A stretch of 64,000 nucleotides of DNA from Lactobacillus xujianguonis (GCF_004009905.1 NZ_ML136873.1:1-64000), one strand, 5' to 3'. Positions 24,762 to 35,055 are shown, counted from the stretch's first letter. Translations and numbers: made by a program. The notes: generated by a model not told the origin, from the sequence alone.

Positions 24762-26609
24762 ATGTTAAAGAACCAGTGGAAATTAATCGTTGTATTAATT
24801 CTTGGTGTCATTGGCGTAATTCTTGACTTCCTATGTGGGAAACCCACAGTCGGGAACTGGCCAATCGCTGGAGTTTTAATTGATATTTTTGGGATTTATG
24901 TTGCTATCGGCATGGCCATCGAAATGATCGGCGATATCCGCAAGGGTCGTTGGGGTGTCGATATTTTAGCCATTATTGCTATTATTTCTACCATGGCAAT
25001 TGGTGACTACTGGGCAGCTTGGATGATTTTAGTAATGTTCACCGGTGGTGAATCACTTGAAGATTACGCTACTAGCCAAGCTGACAAGGAACTTCGTTCT
25101 TTGATTAGTAACTCACCACGGAAGGCTAACAAGTTAGTCAACGGTAAGGTAACGCAAGTTGAAGTTGATGACTTGCAAATTGGTGACCATATTATTGTTA
25201 AGCCAGCTGAACAAGTGCCAGTTGACGGTAAGATCGTTAAGGGAACTTCAAGCTTTGACCAATCATCATTGACTGGTGAATCTGTACCAGTTAATAAGAA
25301 GCCAGGCGATGAATTAATGTCTGGTTCAATTAACGGGGATGTTGCGGTTGAAGTTGAAGTTACTAAGTTAGCTAAGGATTCTGAATACCAGACAATTGTT
25401 GCCTTGGTTAAGTCTTCTGAAGCTCAACCTGCTAAGTTCGTTAAGATGGCTGACCGTTACGCCGTGCCATTTACTGTTGTTTCCTTAGTAATCGGAATTA
25501 TCGCTGCTGGTGTCAGTGGCTGGGACTTTACTAGATTTGCGGAAGTAATGGTTGTGGCTTCTCCATGTCCATTGTTGATTGCCGCTCCTGTGGCTTTGGT
25601 TTCAGGGATGAGCTCCATGTCACGCCACCACATTATTGTGAAGTCTGGTCCAACCTTGGAAAAATTATCTCGGGCTAAGACTTTTGCCTTCGATAAGACT
25701 GGGACTTTAACCCAAAACAAGTTAAAGGTTAGCGAAATCGTACCTGAACAAGGTGTTGATAAAGATGAATTACAAGCTTTAGCTGCTAGTGTTGAACAAC
25801 AATCAAGCCACATTATTGCTTCTTCATTGGTTGACAGTACTGCTAAGAGTGCCATCATGCCAGTAACTAATTTGAAAGAAACTACTGGTGAAGGTGTCAC
25901 TGGGACAGTTGATGGTAAAGAAATTAAAGTTGGTAAGTTAAGTTTCGTCGCACCAGATCACGCTAAAATCGATGCTGGTGCTACCGCAGTCTACGTAGCC
26001 ATTAACGGCAAGTTTGCTGGTTACATCACCTTTAAGGATCAAATCCGTCCTGAAACCGCTGAAACCATTGCTCGTTTGCGCCGGCAAGGGGCTAAGCAAA
26101 TTATGATGCTGACGGGTGACCACAAGAACGTTGCTGAACAAATCAGTCAAGCCGCTAAGATTAACGATAGCGAAGTCCACGCTGACTTGTTACCTAAGCA
26201 AAAGATTGAAGCTATCAGAAACGTGCCTAAGGACCTACGTCCAGTAGTCATGACTGGGGACGGGGTTAACGATGCCCCAAGTTTAACGGCTGCTGATGTC
26301 GGAATTGCCATGGGTGCTAAAGGCGCAACGGCTGCGAGTGAAAGTGCTGATGCCGTTATTATGGTTAACGACTTAAGTAAAGTTAACGATGCGGTCGCTA
26401 TTGGTAAGCACACCATGAAGGTTGCTAATATCGACGTTTTGACAGCTATTACGATCGTAATTATCTTGGAAATCATCGCCGCAACTGGTGTGATTCCGGC
26501 CTTTATTGGTGCGATCTTGCAAGAAGTTGTCGACTTGATTACCATTTGCTTGGCCTTGCTTGCTAAGACTGAACCTAAGAATCCTGAACAAACAGGACTA
26601 GAAAAGTAA
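24762..26609 (+). CDS. P1B-type metal-efflux ATPase (PfeT/ZosA-like)
   Basis: 615 residues from ATG 24762 (GGAGGGG upstream). The actuator loop is SLTGES, the membrane metal motif is SPCPLL (SPC type, not CPC), phosphorylation occurs at DKTGTLT and the hinge is TGDGVNDAPS. SPC and absence of an N-terminal metal-binding domain point to the P1B-4 branch, which exports Fe(II) in PfeT and FrvA or Co/Zn elsewhere. The last membrane motif reads LQEVVDLITIC in place of the usual HEGG..N, a divergent metal site. With the PerR-like box upstream, iron or peroxide-linked efflux is the best guess; zinc or cobalt remain possible. Confidence 0.75.
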   Translation: MLKNQWKLIVVLILGVIGVILDFLCGKPTVGNWPIAGVLIDIFGIYVAIGMAIEMIGDIRKGRWGVDILAIIAIISTMAIGDYWAAWMILVMFTGGESLEDYATSQADKELRSLISNSPRKANKLVNGKVTQVEVDDLQIGDHIIVKPAEQVPVDGKIVKGTSSFDQSSLTGESVPVNKKPGDELMSGSINGDVAVEVEVTKLAKDSEYQTIVALVKSSEAQPAKFVKMADRYAVPFTVVSLVIGIIAAGVSGWDFTRFAEVMVVASPCPLLIAAPVALVSGMSSMSRHHIIVKSGPTLEKLSRAKTFAFDKTGTLTQNKLKVSEIVPEQGVDKDELQALAASVEQQSSHIIASSLVDSTAKSAIMPVTNLKETTGEGVTGTVDGKEIKVGKLSFVAPDHAKIDAGATAVYVAINGKFAGYITFKDQIRPETAETIARLRRQGAKQIMMLTGDHKNVAEQISQAAKINDSEVHADLLPKQKIEAIRNVPKDLRPVVMTGDGVNDAPSLTAADVGIAMGAKGATAASESADAVIMVNDLSKVNDAVAIGKHTMKVANIDVLTAITIVIILEIIAATGVIPAFIGAILQEVVDLITICLALLAKTEPKNPEQTGLEK

Positions 26610-26623
26610 ATTAAAAATTATAT

Positions 26624-26662
26624 TTAAAAAAGGACGAAAGCTATTCGCTTTCGCCCTTTTCT
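26624..26662. terminator. two-way terminator
   Basis: Stem GGGCGAAAGC / GCTTTCGCCC-type pairing (with one mismatch) flanked by A and T runs, between the converging ATPase and membrane-protein genes. Confidence 0.85.
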
Positions 26663-26668
26663 TATGCC

Positions 26669-27253
26669 CTATTTCAACATGTTATAGTCACTTTTCACTT
26701 TCATGTGCGTTAAGACATCTTTCAGGATAACTGACAAGATCATAATTCCAATGACGGCCACCCAGAAGACGACATCATTTAAAGCAGCCAAGCCAATTAA
26801 GACCAACATGGTAATGACTGCTACAACTACGTTTAACCACCAAAGTAATTTTTTGTTATTAACTAACTTTCTGATTTTGACCAAGCGATCAAAGTCTATA
26901 ATCGCTACCCGCATCTCTACTAAAACACCGGAACCCAGGGCGAAATAATAAAACTTAATGCGGATCAAAATCACCAATACTGCAATGGCAATAACGATCA
27001 AAATCCCGCAAACAATGTTGACGATTTTGATCAGCTTCGCATTTTCATTAGTAACCACGTGCTTTTCATTGAAGGAGAACTGTTCCGCAAACTCATTAGC
27101 TAGATCGATGCCATAATAAATTGGCGCAATAAAGCCAACTTCAGCCATGGGAACAAGCGCACCGAAGAAGGCAGCTTCAATTGCCATCATGGCGATCGCA
27201 AAAACTACGATCAAAATTAAAATCTTTTGTGCTTGTTCACTTCTTCGATGCAT
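26669..27253 (-). CDS. four-segment membrane protein, unrecognised
   Basis: 194 residues with four membrane segments (about residues 10-30, 75-97, 135-155, 160-180) and a conserved-looking loop YYIDLANEF..LVEMRVAIIDFDRL. Size and layout recall DUF2975 proteins, which usually sit beside a small XRE regulator; none is here. It lies 26 bases after the broken ABC exporter in the same direction and could be cotranscribed. Confidence 0.6.
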   Translation of the reverse strand: MHRRSEQAQKILILIVVFAIAMMAIEAAFFGALVPMAEVGFIAPIYYGIDLANEFAEQFSFNEKHVVTNENAKLIKIVNIVCGILIVIAIAVLVILIRIKFYYFALGSGVLVEMRVAIIDFDRLVKIRKLVNNKKLLWWLNVVVAVITMLVLIGLAALNDVVFWVAVIGIMILSVILKDVLTHMKVKSDYNMLK

Positions 27254-27278
27254 TAAGATTATCCTTCTTTCATTACCC

Positions 27279-28862
27279 TTATTCTACTTGATACTGTTTT
27301 TGATTAAGATCGATTAACTGATTATACTGTGTACTTTGCTCTTTTCCAACAACATGCTCAATTTCTAAGACAGTTCCTGGAAATTCCATTATTAAATCAA
27401 AAATCTTTTTACTACTCTTTTCGTCAAGTCCAGACAAACCTTCATCAACCAAAAGAATTTCTTTTTTAGCTAATAAAGCTCGTGCTAATTCAATCTTTCT
27501 TTGTTCACCCCCTGATAAATTGAGGCCATTTTTACCTAATTTTTGATCTAGTGCTTCTAATTTAGCAAACTTTTCAAGATCTACTTTCTTTAAAACTTCA
27601 AGTAAAGTCGCATCCGCAATTTTTTGACCTAAAGTCAAATTAAAACGTAAAGTATCAGAAAAGATATAGCTTTCTTGGCCTACAACACCAAACTTTTGCC
27701 CAAAATTTGATTCGACATTGATCACACCATTTACTAATGGAATCTCATTTAACAAAGTCTTAAACAAAGTTGATTTACCAATTCCTGAACGCCCCACAAT
27801 AAGAACTTTCTCTGCTGAATTCACCGTGAAATTAACATTTCTTAGCAGAGCTTGATCTTGATAACCTAATTGACAATCTTTAAAAGCTAGAACTTCATTT
27901 TGCTTAGCTACAGTCAAATTATTAATTGATGCTGGCTTAGTATTTAACATACTATTTTCTTTGATTAACGGTGTTGTTGTATTTAATTGATTGAAAATTT
28001 GCGAGATAGTAATGATTGGGCTAGTTAAACGATCAGAAGCTAAGAAAAGTGAAATTAAACCACCAACAGAGACTTGGCCATTAACTACAAATAAAACCCC
28101 AATACTCAAAGCAATAATTGAAGAAATGGAGTAACTAAGTTGAGAGTAAAAGCTAGCGGTACTTGACCGATAAGACATCTTCCAATATTTATTTTCTTCA
28201 TTAGCTAATTTTTGATTAACTCGTCTCTTAAACAGGCTATTAACTCTGAAATGACTAATTACAGGAAAACCACGTAAAGATTAATTCAGCGTTAAATTAT
28301 ATTCCTCATAACTTTTATTCCATTCCTCTGAACCCTTTTCAACCCATTTACCAGTTAATCTTGGTACTAAAGAAGGCAACAACCCACAGATTAAAAATGC
28401 CATTGAAACGATGCCATTAATACTAATCACGTAAATAAGAGAGAATACGGCCTGCTCAATACAGTAAACTAAGTTTACAACTGAATTAACGTACGAGCCT
28501 TCTATTTGTTTAACATCAACATTGACGAAGTTGTTTACCTTTTCAATTCGTTCTGGACTAGGACTATCTAGAAAATGATTAAAAACGTCTTCGCGCATTT
28601 TTAGATTAGCTGCTCTTCTAGCTCTGGCCCACAATAATTGCCAAAGCCAATAGCTAATGGTGATGATTAAAAATAGAACTAAATACAGTATCAAGATTTG
28701 CGGAACTTTATTAAATTTCTTTGCCATTAAAACATTAGTTAAAGTACCAATAATGTATGGTGAAGCAATCCCATCTAATGACGTAAGTCCACTGGCAATG
28801 ATAATTCCTAACCACAATAGTTTTTTATGTGGATATAAGTATTGGAAAAACTTGAATTTCAT
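27279..28862 (-). pseudogene. ABC exporter interrupted by one stop codon
   Basis: A 527-residue fused exporter of the same type as that at 552. The membrane domain runs from MKFKFFQYLYPHKKLLWLG. The ATPase domain has GRSGIGKST, YIFSDTL, LSGGEQRKIELARA, ILLVDEGLSGLD and H-loop EIEHV. The frame is continuous, but codon 194 is TAA (28281..28283) between NLTLN and SLRGFPVISHF. A single base change is enough to explain it. The H-loop histidine is kept. As read, only the first third of the membrane domain is made; the downstream part lacks a good start. Confidence 0.88.
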
Positions 28863-29040
28863 TTGGATTGCCTCTTTTCTAAAATATTTTTATTCTATTT
28901 TTAATCATTTTACTACTATTAGAAAGGCTTTGGGGCAAAATTATCAAATTCGATAATTATCTCTTATTTGCATCTTTTTTTCAAAAATCATAGAATATTA
29001 ATTAACAATTTAATATTATTTGTGGTTGGGTTTTTGCATA

Positions 29041-29097
29041 AAGCTTTCAAGAATTGCTTATTTGGGTCAATAAGCACTAATCCTTGGAAGCTTTTTT
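29041..29097 (+). promoter_or_regulatory. folded leader with terminator-like end, upstream of antiporter
   Basis: An 11-bp stem AAGCTTTCAAG (29041..29051) / CTTGGAAGCTT (29083..29093), one G-U pair, encloses a second hairpin GCTTATT-TGGGTC-AATAAGC (29056..29075) and ends in six T. It lies 22 bases before the antiporter start, so it is part of that gene's leader: an attenuator or a compact ligand-sensing element. No known class is recognised. Confidence 0.55.
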
Positions 29098-29119
29098 CTT
29101 ACCATTAGAAGGGAGTCAC

Positions 29120-30289
29120 ATGCATTTTTTAGGGGAGTTAATTTTAATCTTAATCACTACTGTCCTGCTCGGACAGCTCTTTTCACGGCTGAACATGCCA
29201 GCCGTTATCGGTCAATTATTATCAGGGATCGTCCTAGGACCTGCCATTTTAGGTCTTGTTCATCCTAATAATATTGTTAGTTTATTCTCTGAATTCGGGG
29301 TTATTCTCTTGATGTTCTTAGCGGGATTAGAGAGTGACCTTGATCTATTAAAGAAATACTTCAAGTTAAGTTTTACGGTTGCTACCATTGGTGTCATTTT
29401 ACCAGTAGTTTTCATTGGGATTGCTTCAATGGTCTTCGGCATGAAATTCCTTGAAGCGCTCTTCATCGGGATTGTCTTTGCCGCAACGAGTGTGTCTATT
29501 TCCGTTGTGGTATTACAAGAAGCACACCAATTGCACAGCCGCGCCGGCACAGCGATTCTAGGGGCTGCTGTGGTTGACGATATTTTAGCCGTAATTGTCC
29601 TTAGTTTGTTCACCACTTTCAGCCACGAAGGTGGTAAGAGCGGTTTAACTAATAACTTCTTCTTGAACTTATTAATTGAAGCAGCTTACTTTGTAGTTGT
29701 CTGGTTCATTTACAAGTGGGTGGCACCATACTTTATGAAGCTGGCGGAAAAAGTTGACGTTAACTATGCCGTTGTCATTGCTTCCCTAGTTTTAGCTTTA
29801 GCGATGGCTTGGGCCGCTGACTTCGTTGGTTTATCTGCTGTAGTTGGGGCCTTCTTCGGTGGTTTAGCAATCCGGCAAACGCCCGAATATAAAGAAGTTA
29901 ACTCTTCTGTATCGGTTATTGGTTACGCCATCTTCATTCCGGTCTTCTTTGCCGACATTGGTTTGTCCATGACCTTTGAAAGTTTCTTTAAAGACATCTG
30001 GTTTATCATCGTGATGACAATCTTAGCCTTACTTTCCAAATTCTGGGCTGGTAAATACTCAAGTGAAATGTTCGGCTTCACGAAAGATGAAGGTAATATC
30101 GTTGGGGCAGGGATGATTTCACGTGGTGAGGTGGCCTTGATTGTGGCCCAAATCGGAATTAACCACCACCTCTTCCCTGAAGATATTTACTCAAGTTTAA
30201 TTTTAGTCATCATCGTGACAACGGTACTTTCACCATTCATCTTGAACCACTTTATTAAGAAACATCAAACCGAAATGGCTGAAAAATAA
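29120..30289 (+). CDS. CPA2 monovalent cation/proton antiporter (NapA/KefB-like)
   Basis: 389 residues from ATG 29120 (GAAGGGAG upstream), about 12-13 membrane segments. Family features are GQLLSGIVLGPAILG near the start, GVILLMFLAGLESDL, and the ion-site motif AAVVDDILAVIVLS with the two aspartates found in electrogenic Na+/H+ antiporters such as NapA. There is no C-terminal TrkA-N domain. It should exchange Na+ or K+ for H+ in pH or salt homeostasis. A folded leader precedes it and a small membrane protein follows after 11 bases. Confidence 0.85.
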   Translation: MHFLGELILILITTVLLGQLFSRLNMPAVIGQLLSGIVLGPAILGLVHPNNIVSLFSEFGVILLMFLAGLESDLDLLKKYFKLSFTVATIGVILPVVFIGIASMVFGMKFLEALFIGIVFAATSVSISVVVLQEAHQLHSRAGTAILGAAVVDDILAVIVLSLFTTFSHEGGKSGLTNNFFLNLLIEAAYFVVVWFIYKWVAPYFMKLAEKVDVNYAVVIASLVLALAMAWAADFVGLSAVVGAFFGGLAIRQTPEYKEVNSSVSVIGYAIFIPVFFADIGLSMTFESFFKDIWFIIVMTILALLSKFWAGKYSSEMFGFTKDEGNIVGAGMISRGEVALIVAQIGINHHLFPEDIYSSLILVIIVTTVLSPFILNHFIKKHQTEMAEK

Positions 30290-30300
30290 GGAATTAAATC

Positions 30301-30606
30301 ATGAAAGAATTCGTCTTGACCTTGGTAGTTTTCTTTTGCCTAGGAATACTTATTGAGACATATTATCTTTATCAACTAACTGTCTTAGATGCTAAAAGTC
30401 GCGGCATGAAGCAGCCACACTTGTGGGGCTACTGGGTTTCAGGTGGTAATTTCTTACTTTATTTGTTTAAGCGTAAAAACCACCCACCATTAAGGTCACC
30501 GGCTAAGCAAGCAGCCTATTTAGCACTTAAGAAAAAAGCGACAATTGTTGCTGTAATTTGTGCTATTTTAGTGGTAATAATTTTGTTAACAGCGATATTC
30601 ATCTAA
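30301..30606 (+). CDS. small two-segment membrane protein
   Basis: 101 residues with a membrane helix at each end (about 5-25 and 78-99) and a polar middle (HLWGYWVSGGNFLLYLFKRKNHPP). It starts 11 bases after the antiporter stop, so it is cotranscribed and could be an accessory subunit. The family is not recognised. Confidence 0.65.
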   Translation: MKEFVLTLVVFFCLGILIETYYLYQLTVLDAKSRGMKQPHLWGYWVSGGNFLLYLFKRKNHPPLRSPAKQAAYLALKKKATIVAVICAILVVIILLTAIFI

Positions 30607-30645
30607 GAAAAAAGATCTGAAAATTTCCAGATCTTTTTATTTTTT
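30607..30645. terminator. two-way terminator
   Basis: Stem AAGATCTG / CAGATCTT with A and T runs on both sides. Confidence 0.85.
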
Positions 30646-30647
30646 CT

Positions 30648-31319
30648 CTAAATAAAACCTAAAGCGTTATAACACATATGCGTTAACATCGAGTAACGTA
30701 AATCCTTGGTCGACATGTAGACCCAAGCCAATACGCAACCTAATACCCAGTAAATCAAAATGAACTTGGTGAAATGCGGATCATGCAGATAAGCGAAGAC
30801 AAAACCACTAGCTAAAATTCCGGCCCATTTATTCAAGCGCGTCGCCTTCGTAAAGAAAGTGTTGAAGAACATCCCTCTAAAAATCACTTCTTCACAGGCT
30901 GGCGCAATAAAGACCACCATAATCTTAAACAATTGCCCGCTTTGCTTAGCTAATGAATTAAGCTGCTCCTGATTAGCAGAAACCTTACCTTGCCCCAGAG
31001 CCTGTAACATCACACCACCTAAAACAACAATTAGTAGTAAACCAAAAAACGCGGTTAAAATGCGTTTCAGACTCCAGTGTGGTCGCTGGTTAAAGCCCCA
31101 ATCGTTAACTTCGCGCAATTGCTGCTTATAAAATTTAAAACTCAGCCATAAAACAAGAACCGTAATCAGCGCCGTCAACCAAATCTGCGCCGTCCAATTT
31201 AAATGGAAACGTTCATGCACTTTAACTGGCAAAAAGTATAAATTTTGTAAAAGACCATACAAATAAAAGGCAATAATAATTTCGGCTACATTACCTAAAT
31301 AATGGAAAAATTTTTTCAT
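30648..31319 (-). CDS. CPBP-family membrane protease
   Basis: 223 residues, about six membrane segments, with EEVIFRG, FAYLHD and HMCYNALG, the three motifs of the CPBP (CAAX-like) metalloprotease family. It ends within 3 bases of the antiporter unit's terminator and has its own start at 31319. No substrate is suggested by its neighbours. Confidence 0.82.
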   Translation of the reverse strand: MKKFFHYLGNVAEIIIAFYLYGLLQNLYFLPVKVHERFHLNWTAQIWLTALITVLVLWLSFKFYKQQLREVNDWGFNQRPHWSLKRILTAFFGLLLIVVLGGVMLQALGQGKVSANQEQLNSLAKQSGQLFKIMVVFIAPACEEVIFRGMFFNTFFTKATRLNKWAGILASGFVFAYLHDPHFTKFILIYWVLGCVLAWVYMSTKDLRYSMLTHMCYNALGFI

Positions 31320-31405
31320 TTAACCAACCACCTTGATTTCTAGAGATTTTTCCTAATGTTTCCATTATAATGGATGTGATTCAAAATGACTAAGGGATGA
31401 AATAA

Positions 31406-32506
31406 ATGACGACATTTTTACACTTTTTTGAAAACAATCGTGAATTTACCTACTTCTCAATCCTGTTAACCCTTGCCTTAATCATCTGGCTGGTCTGCTG
31501 GCTAAAAGAACCACGCCGCTTAATTAACGGCATTTTGTTTACCGTTTTTATATTGCTGCTGGCAATTTGGTTCACCATTATGGTCTTTTCAACTCATCTG
31601 AAGACCTTAATGTCCTTTTACGGCTTCCTAGTTTTGGCAATTATGCTTTTAATTTTATTGATTGCGGCCTTTTCTTGGGTCTTTCTCTTCTGGAACGCCT
31701 ATTTTGTCTGGAAGTATGAAAGCCACACCTTGCCTAATTTATTAACTTTAATTCTGGGGATTGGCATCATTATTGCCTGGGTAATAGCCATCTGGGATCC
31801 GAGCCACTACTTACCCGAATGGGTCAAGCTCATTCTAACTTCTGCCCCAGCGATCGCAATTTACCTACTCTTCATCATGTATAATTTCTTGGTAAACCTG
31901 ATTCTTTACCAGTTTGTACCGCGCCGCTACAATCAAGATTATTTGATCGTCCTAGGCGCTGGTTTATTAAAGGGCCGCACAGTTACTCCGCTACTTGCCG
32001 GCCGCATTAACCGCGCCATTCAATTTGCCCACAAGCAAGTGGCTAAGGGACGTAAAATGCCTAAATTCATCATGTCCGGCGGCCAAGGTGGCGATGAAAA
32101 AGTGGCTGAAGCCCAAGCGATGGCCGAATATGCGATGAGTCGCGGGATTGATCCAAAGCAAATTTTGCTTGAAAAAGAATCAAAAAACACTTACCAAAAC
32201 ATGGTCTACTCCAAAAAAATTGCTATTAAGGACTTTGGCAGTGAAAACTTCAAAGCTAAATTCTTTAGTAACAACTACCACATTTTTCGAGCTGGTCTGT
32301 TTGCCAAAATGGCTGGCCTTAACGCGAATGGCGTGGGCTGCTACACCCGCTTTTACTTCTTACCTAATGCTGTCATCCGCGAATTTGCTGGCGTCTTCGT
32401 CATGCACAAGAAGCGCCACTTTATCGTGATGGGCCTCATCATCCTCTTCTTTGTCATCCAGGCCTTCTTACAATTAATTGGCCTAGAGCGGTTTATGCTC
32501 TTTTAA
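31406..32506 (+). CDS. YdcF-like DUF218 membrane protein
   Basis: 366 residues: five to six membrane segments up to ~residue 170, then a DUF218 domain with LIVLGAGLLKGRTVTPLLAGRINRAI, the MSGGQGGDEKVAEAQAMAEYA block and ESKNTYQNM, then a last membrane segment. This domain occurs in SanA, ElyC and YdcF, linked to envelope polymer handling; the reaction is not established. It is a monocistron. Confidence 0.82.
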   Translation: MTTFLHFFENNREFTYFSILLTLALIIWLVCWLKEPRRLINGILFTVFILLLAIWFTIMVFSTHLKTLMSFYGFLVLAIMLLILLIAAFSWVFLFWNAYFVWKYESHTLPNLLTLILGIGIIIAWVIAIWDPSHYLPEWVKLILTSAPAIAIYLLFIMYNFLVNLILYQFVPRRYNQDYLIVLGAGLLKGRTVTPLLAGRINRAIQFAHKQVAKGRKMPKFIMSGGQGGDEKVAEAQAMAEYAMSRGIDPKQILLEKESKNTYQNMVYSKKIAIKDFGSENFKAKFFSNNYHIFRAGLFAKMAGLNANGVGCYTRFYFLPNAVIREFAGVFVMHKKRHFIVMGLIILFFVIQAFLQLIGLERFMLF

Positions 32507-32598
32507 AAAAGGGTTAAGTCTAAAGCACACCTTTTCTGCTTACTTTTAATCAATGTTATACTAATTATTAACATTGTATTTCCAGAAAGAGGTAGAAA

Positions 32599-34935
32599 AT
32601 GCTACAGCTAGAACATTTATTTAAATCCTACCACGTTGGAGATACCGTCACCCATGCCCTAGACGATGTCTCCATTTCTTTTCGTGATAAAGAATTTGTT
32701 GCCATTTTAGGTCCTAGTGGTTCCGGTAAGACCACAATGTTAAACGTCATCGGTGGTCTTGACCGCTATGACAAAGGGGACTTGATCATTAATGGGAAGT
32801 CGACTAAGAATTTTAAAGAAACTGATTGGGATGCCTACCGCAACAATTCCGTTGGTTTTATCTTCCAAAATTACAACCTGATTTCTCACCTCTCCATCAT
32901 GGATAACGTCGAATTAGGGATGAACTTGTCAGGTGTGCCAGCTAAAGAACGCCGTAAGCGAGCTGAAGAAGCCTTAGTTGAAGTGGGCTTAAAAGAGCAC
33001 ATGCACAAGAATCCTAACCAATTATCCGGTGGTCAAATGCAGCGGGTAGCTATTGCCCGGGCAATAGCTAATAATCCCGACATCTTGCTTTGTGACGAAC
33101 CAACTGGAGCCCTAGATACCGAAACTTCAGTCCAAATCATGAAGTTAATTAAAAAGTTGTCGAAAGACCGCTTGGTTATCATGGTGACCCACAACCCCGA
33201 ATTAGCGAAAGAATATGCCACTAGAATTGTTAACTTCCAAGATGGGAAAATTTTAGACGATTCTGCGCCTTATACTGCTGAAACTGAACAGGATACCTTC
33301 AAGCTTAAGCGGACGAAGATGTCCTACTGGAACGCCATTAAGTTGAGTTTTACCAATATTATGACCAAGAAAGGCCGGACGATTTTAACTGCATTTGCTT
33401 CCAGTATCGGAATTATCTCTATCGCTGTCGTTCTGTCTTTATCCAATGGTTTTCAAAAACAAATTGATACCACGATGAGTAAGGCCTTAGCCAAATACCC
33501 TGTTGCGATTGCTCCTACCGCCACGGACATGAACGCGATGAGTGAACGCAAAGATTCAGACAAAAATGTCAAAAATCGCGGTTACTTAATCGCCCAGCAA
33601 GATGAAAGCGAAAAGGCGACTCACGTTAACAAGATCACACAAAAATACGTCGACTATGTAAAAAAGATCAACCCTGACTACGCTAATAATATTTCTTACC
33701 AACGCGCAACCAGTTTGAATTTATTAGCTAAGGACAATGGTAAGATCAAGCGGGTTGAATTTTCTAATAATGATCCTGACCAAAATCAAAATATGAGCGC
33801 AATGCGTTCACAAGCCATGTCTTCAGTCGGTGTTGGTTCTAGTGTCTTCCCAACCACCCTTAACAAAAATAAAGGTAATTTCTTAAAAGAAAACTACCAA
33901 TTGTTAGCTGGTAAATGGCCAGACAAGGCAACAGATTTAGTTTTAGTGACTGATAATAAGAACACTGTTAACATTAATGCTTTGAAGAACTTAGGTCTTA
34001 AGCCAAAAGATAATCAGAAATTTAAGTTCAAATCTTTAGTTGGCAAGCAATTCAGTGTAGTTAACAATAATGACTTTTACCAAGAATTGCCAACTGGGAT
34101 GTTTGTGCCGCAGAAGGCTAACCAAAGCATGTACAATGCTGGGACTAAGCTACACTTAACGGGAATTATTCGGCCAAAGAACGAAGACTCTCTAGCCTTG
34201 CTTTCTACAGGAATTGCTTATAGTGACCGCCTTTCACAAAAGATCATTAAGCAAAATGAAAATTCAGCCATTGTCAAAGCCCAAAAGAAGACTAACCGTA
34301 ACGTCATGACTGGTCAAAATCTTAATCAAGATGCCAAGAAGCAACTTTTACAAACTTTAGGTGGCTCGAGCATCCCAACTGGGATCATGATCTACCCGAA
34401 CAACTTCGATGACAAAGACAAGGTTTTAGATTACTTAGATAAATGGAATAAAGGGAAGTCTAAGAAAAATCAGATTGTCTACACTAACATGTCAAGCATG
34501 GTCACAACGATGACTGGTGGCCTATTAAACGGAATTACCACTGTCTTAGTTGCCTTTGCCGCTATTTCCTTAGTTACTTCCATGATTATGATCGGAATTT
34601 TGACTTACACTTCCGTACTTGAACGAATCAAGGAAATTGGGGTTTTGAAGGCCTTAGGTGCTCGTAAGAAAGATATTACCCGGGTCTTTGATGCCGAAAC
34701 CTTCATCCTCGGAATCTTCTCAGGGGTTCTTGGAGTAGCAATTGCCTACCTGCTTACTTTCCCAATCAACAGCGTGATCTACCACATTACCGAGTTAACT
34801 AATGTAGCTCAATTAAACCCAACGCACGCCTTGATTCTAATTATCATTTCAACTATTCTGACCTTGCTCGGTGGTCACTTGCCAGCCCGCATGGCTGCCA
34901 AGAAAGATGCTGCCATTGCTTTAAGAAGTGAATAA
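32599..34935 (+). CDS. MacB-like ABC transporter (ATPase plus FtsX-type permease)
   Basis: 778 residues. Residues ~1-225 are an ABC ATPase (GPSGSGKTT, LSGGQMQRV, ILLCDEPTGALD, VTHN) of the LolD/MacB type. A permease follows with a first membrane segment near 260, a large extracytoplasmic domain (~290-650) and three segments near the end with the FtsX core (LERIKEIGVLKALGARKKDI). Such fused proteins act mechanically in antimicrobial-peptide resistance or envelope signalling. AGAAAGAGG precedes the ATG. No partner adaptor or two-component system adjoins. Confidence 0.88.
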   Translation: MLQLEHLFKSYHVGDTVTHALDDVSISFRDKEFVAILGPSGSGKTTMLNVIGGLDRYDKGDLIINGKSTKNFKETDWDAYRNNSVGFIFQNYNLISHLSIMDNVELGMNLSGVPAKERRKRAEEALVEVGLKEHMHKNPNQLSGGQMQRVAIARAIANNPDILLCDEPTGALDTETSVQIMKLIKKLSKDRLVIMVTHNPELAKEYATRIVNFQDGKILDDSAPYTAETEQDTFKLKRTKMSYWNAIKLSFTNIMTKKGRTILTAFASSIGIISIAVVLSLSNGFQKQIDTTMSKALAKYPVAIAPTATDMNAMSERKDSDKNVKNRGYLIAQQDESEKATHVNKITQKYVDYVKKINPDYANNISYQRATSLNLLAKDNGKIKRVEFSNNDPDQNQNMSAMRSQAMSSVGVGSSVFPTTLNKNKGNFLKENYQLLAGKWPDKATDLVLVTDNKNTVNINALKNLGLKPKDNQKFKFKSLVGKQFSVVNNNDFYQELPTGMFVPQKANQSMYNAGTKLHLTGIIRPKNEDSLALLSTGIAYSDRLSQKIIKQNENSAIVKAQKKTNRNVMTGQNLNQDAKKQLLQTLGGSSIPTGIMIYPNNFDDKDKVLDYLDKWNKGKSKKNQIVYTNMSSMVTTMTGGLLNGITTVLVAFAAISLVTSMIMIGILTYTSVLERIKEIGVLKALGARKKDITRVFDAETFILGIFSGVLGVAIAYLLTFPINSVIYHITELTNVAQLNPTHALILIIISTILTLLGGHLPARMAAKKDAAIALRSE

Positions 34936-35005
34936 CTATTAGATTTAGCTAATATGCTTTTATTTCATAGTTAATTTAAGGTAGAATAGTAACTGAATAT
35001 CTTTA

Positions 35006-35047
35006 AAAAAGAAATACCGCCCTTTCGAACTGAAAGGACGGTTTTTT
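35006..35047. terminator. two-way terminator
   Basis: Stem ACCGCCCTTTC / GAAAGG(A)CGGT with A and T runs, between the converging ABC and reductase genes. Confidence 0.85.
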
Positions 35048-35055
35048 GTCGTCAA

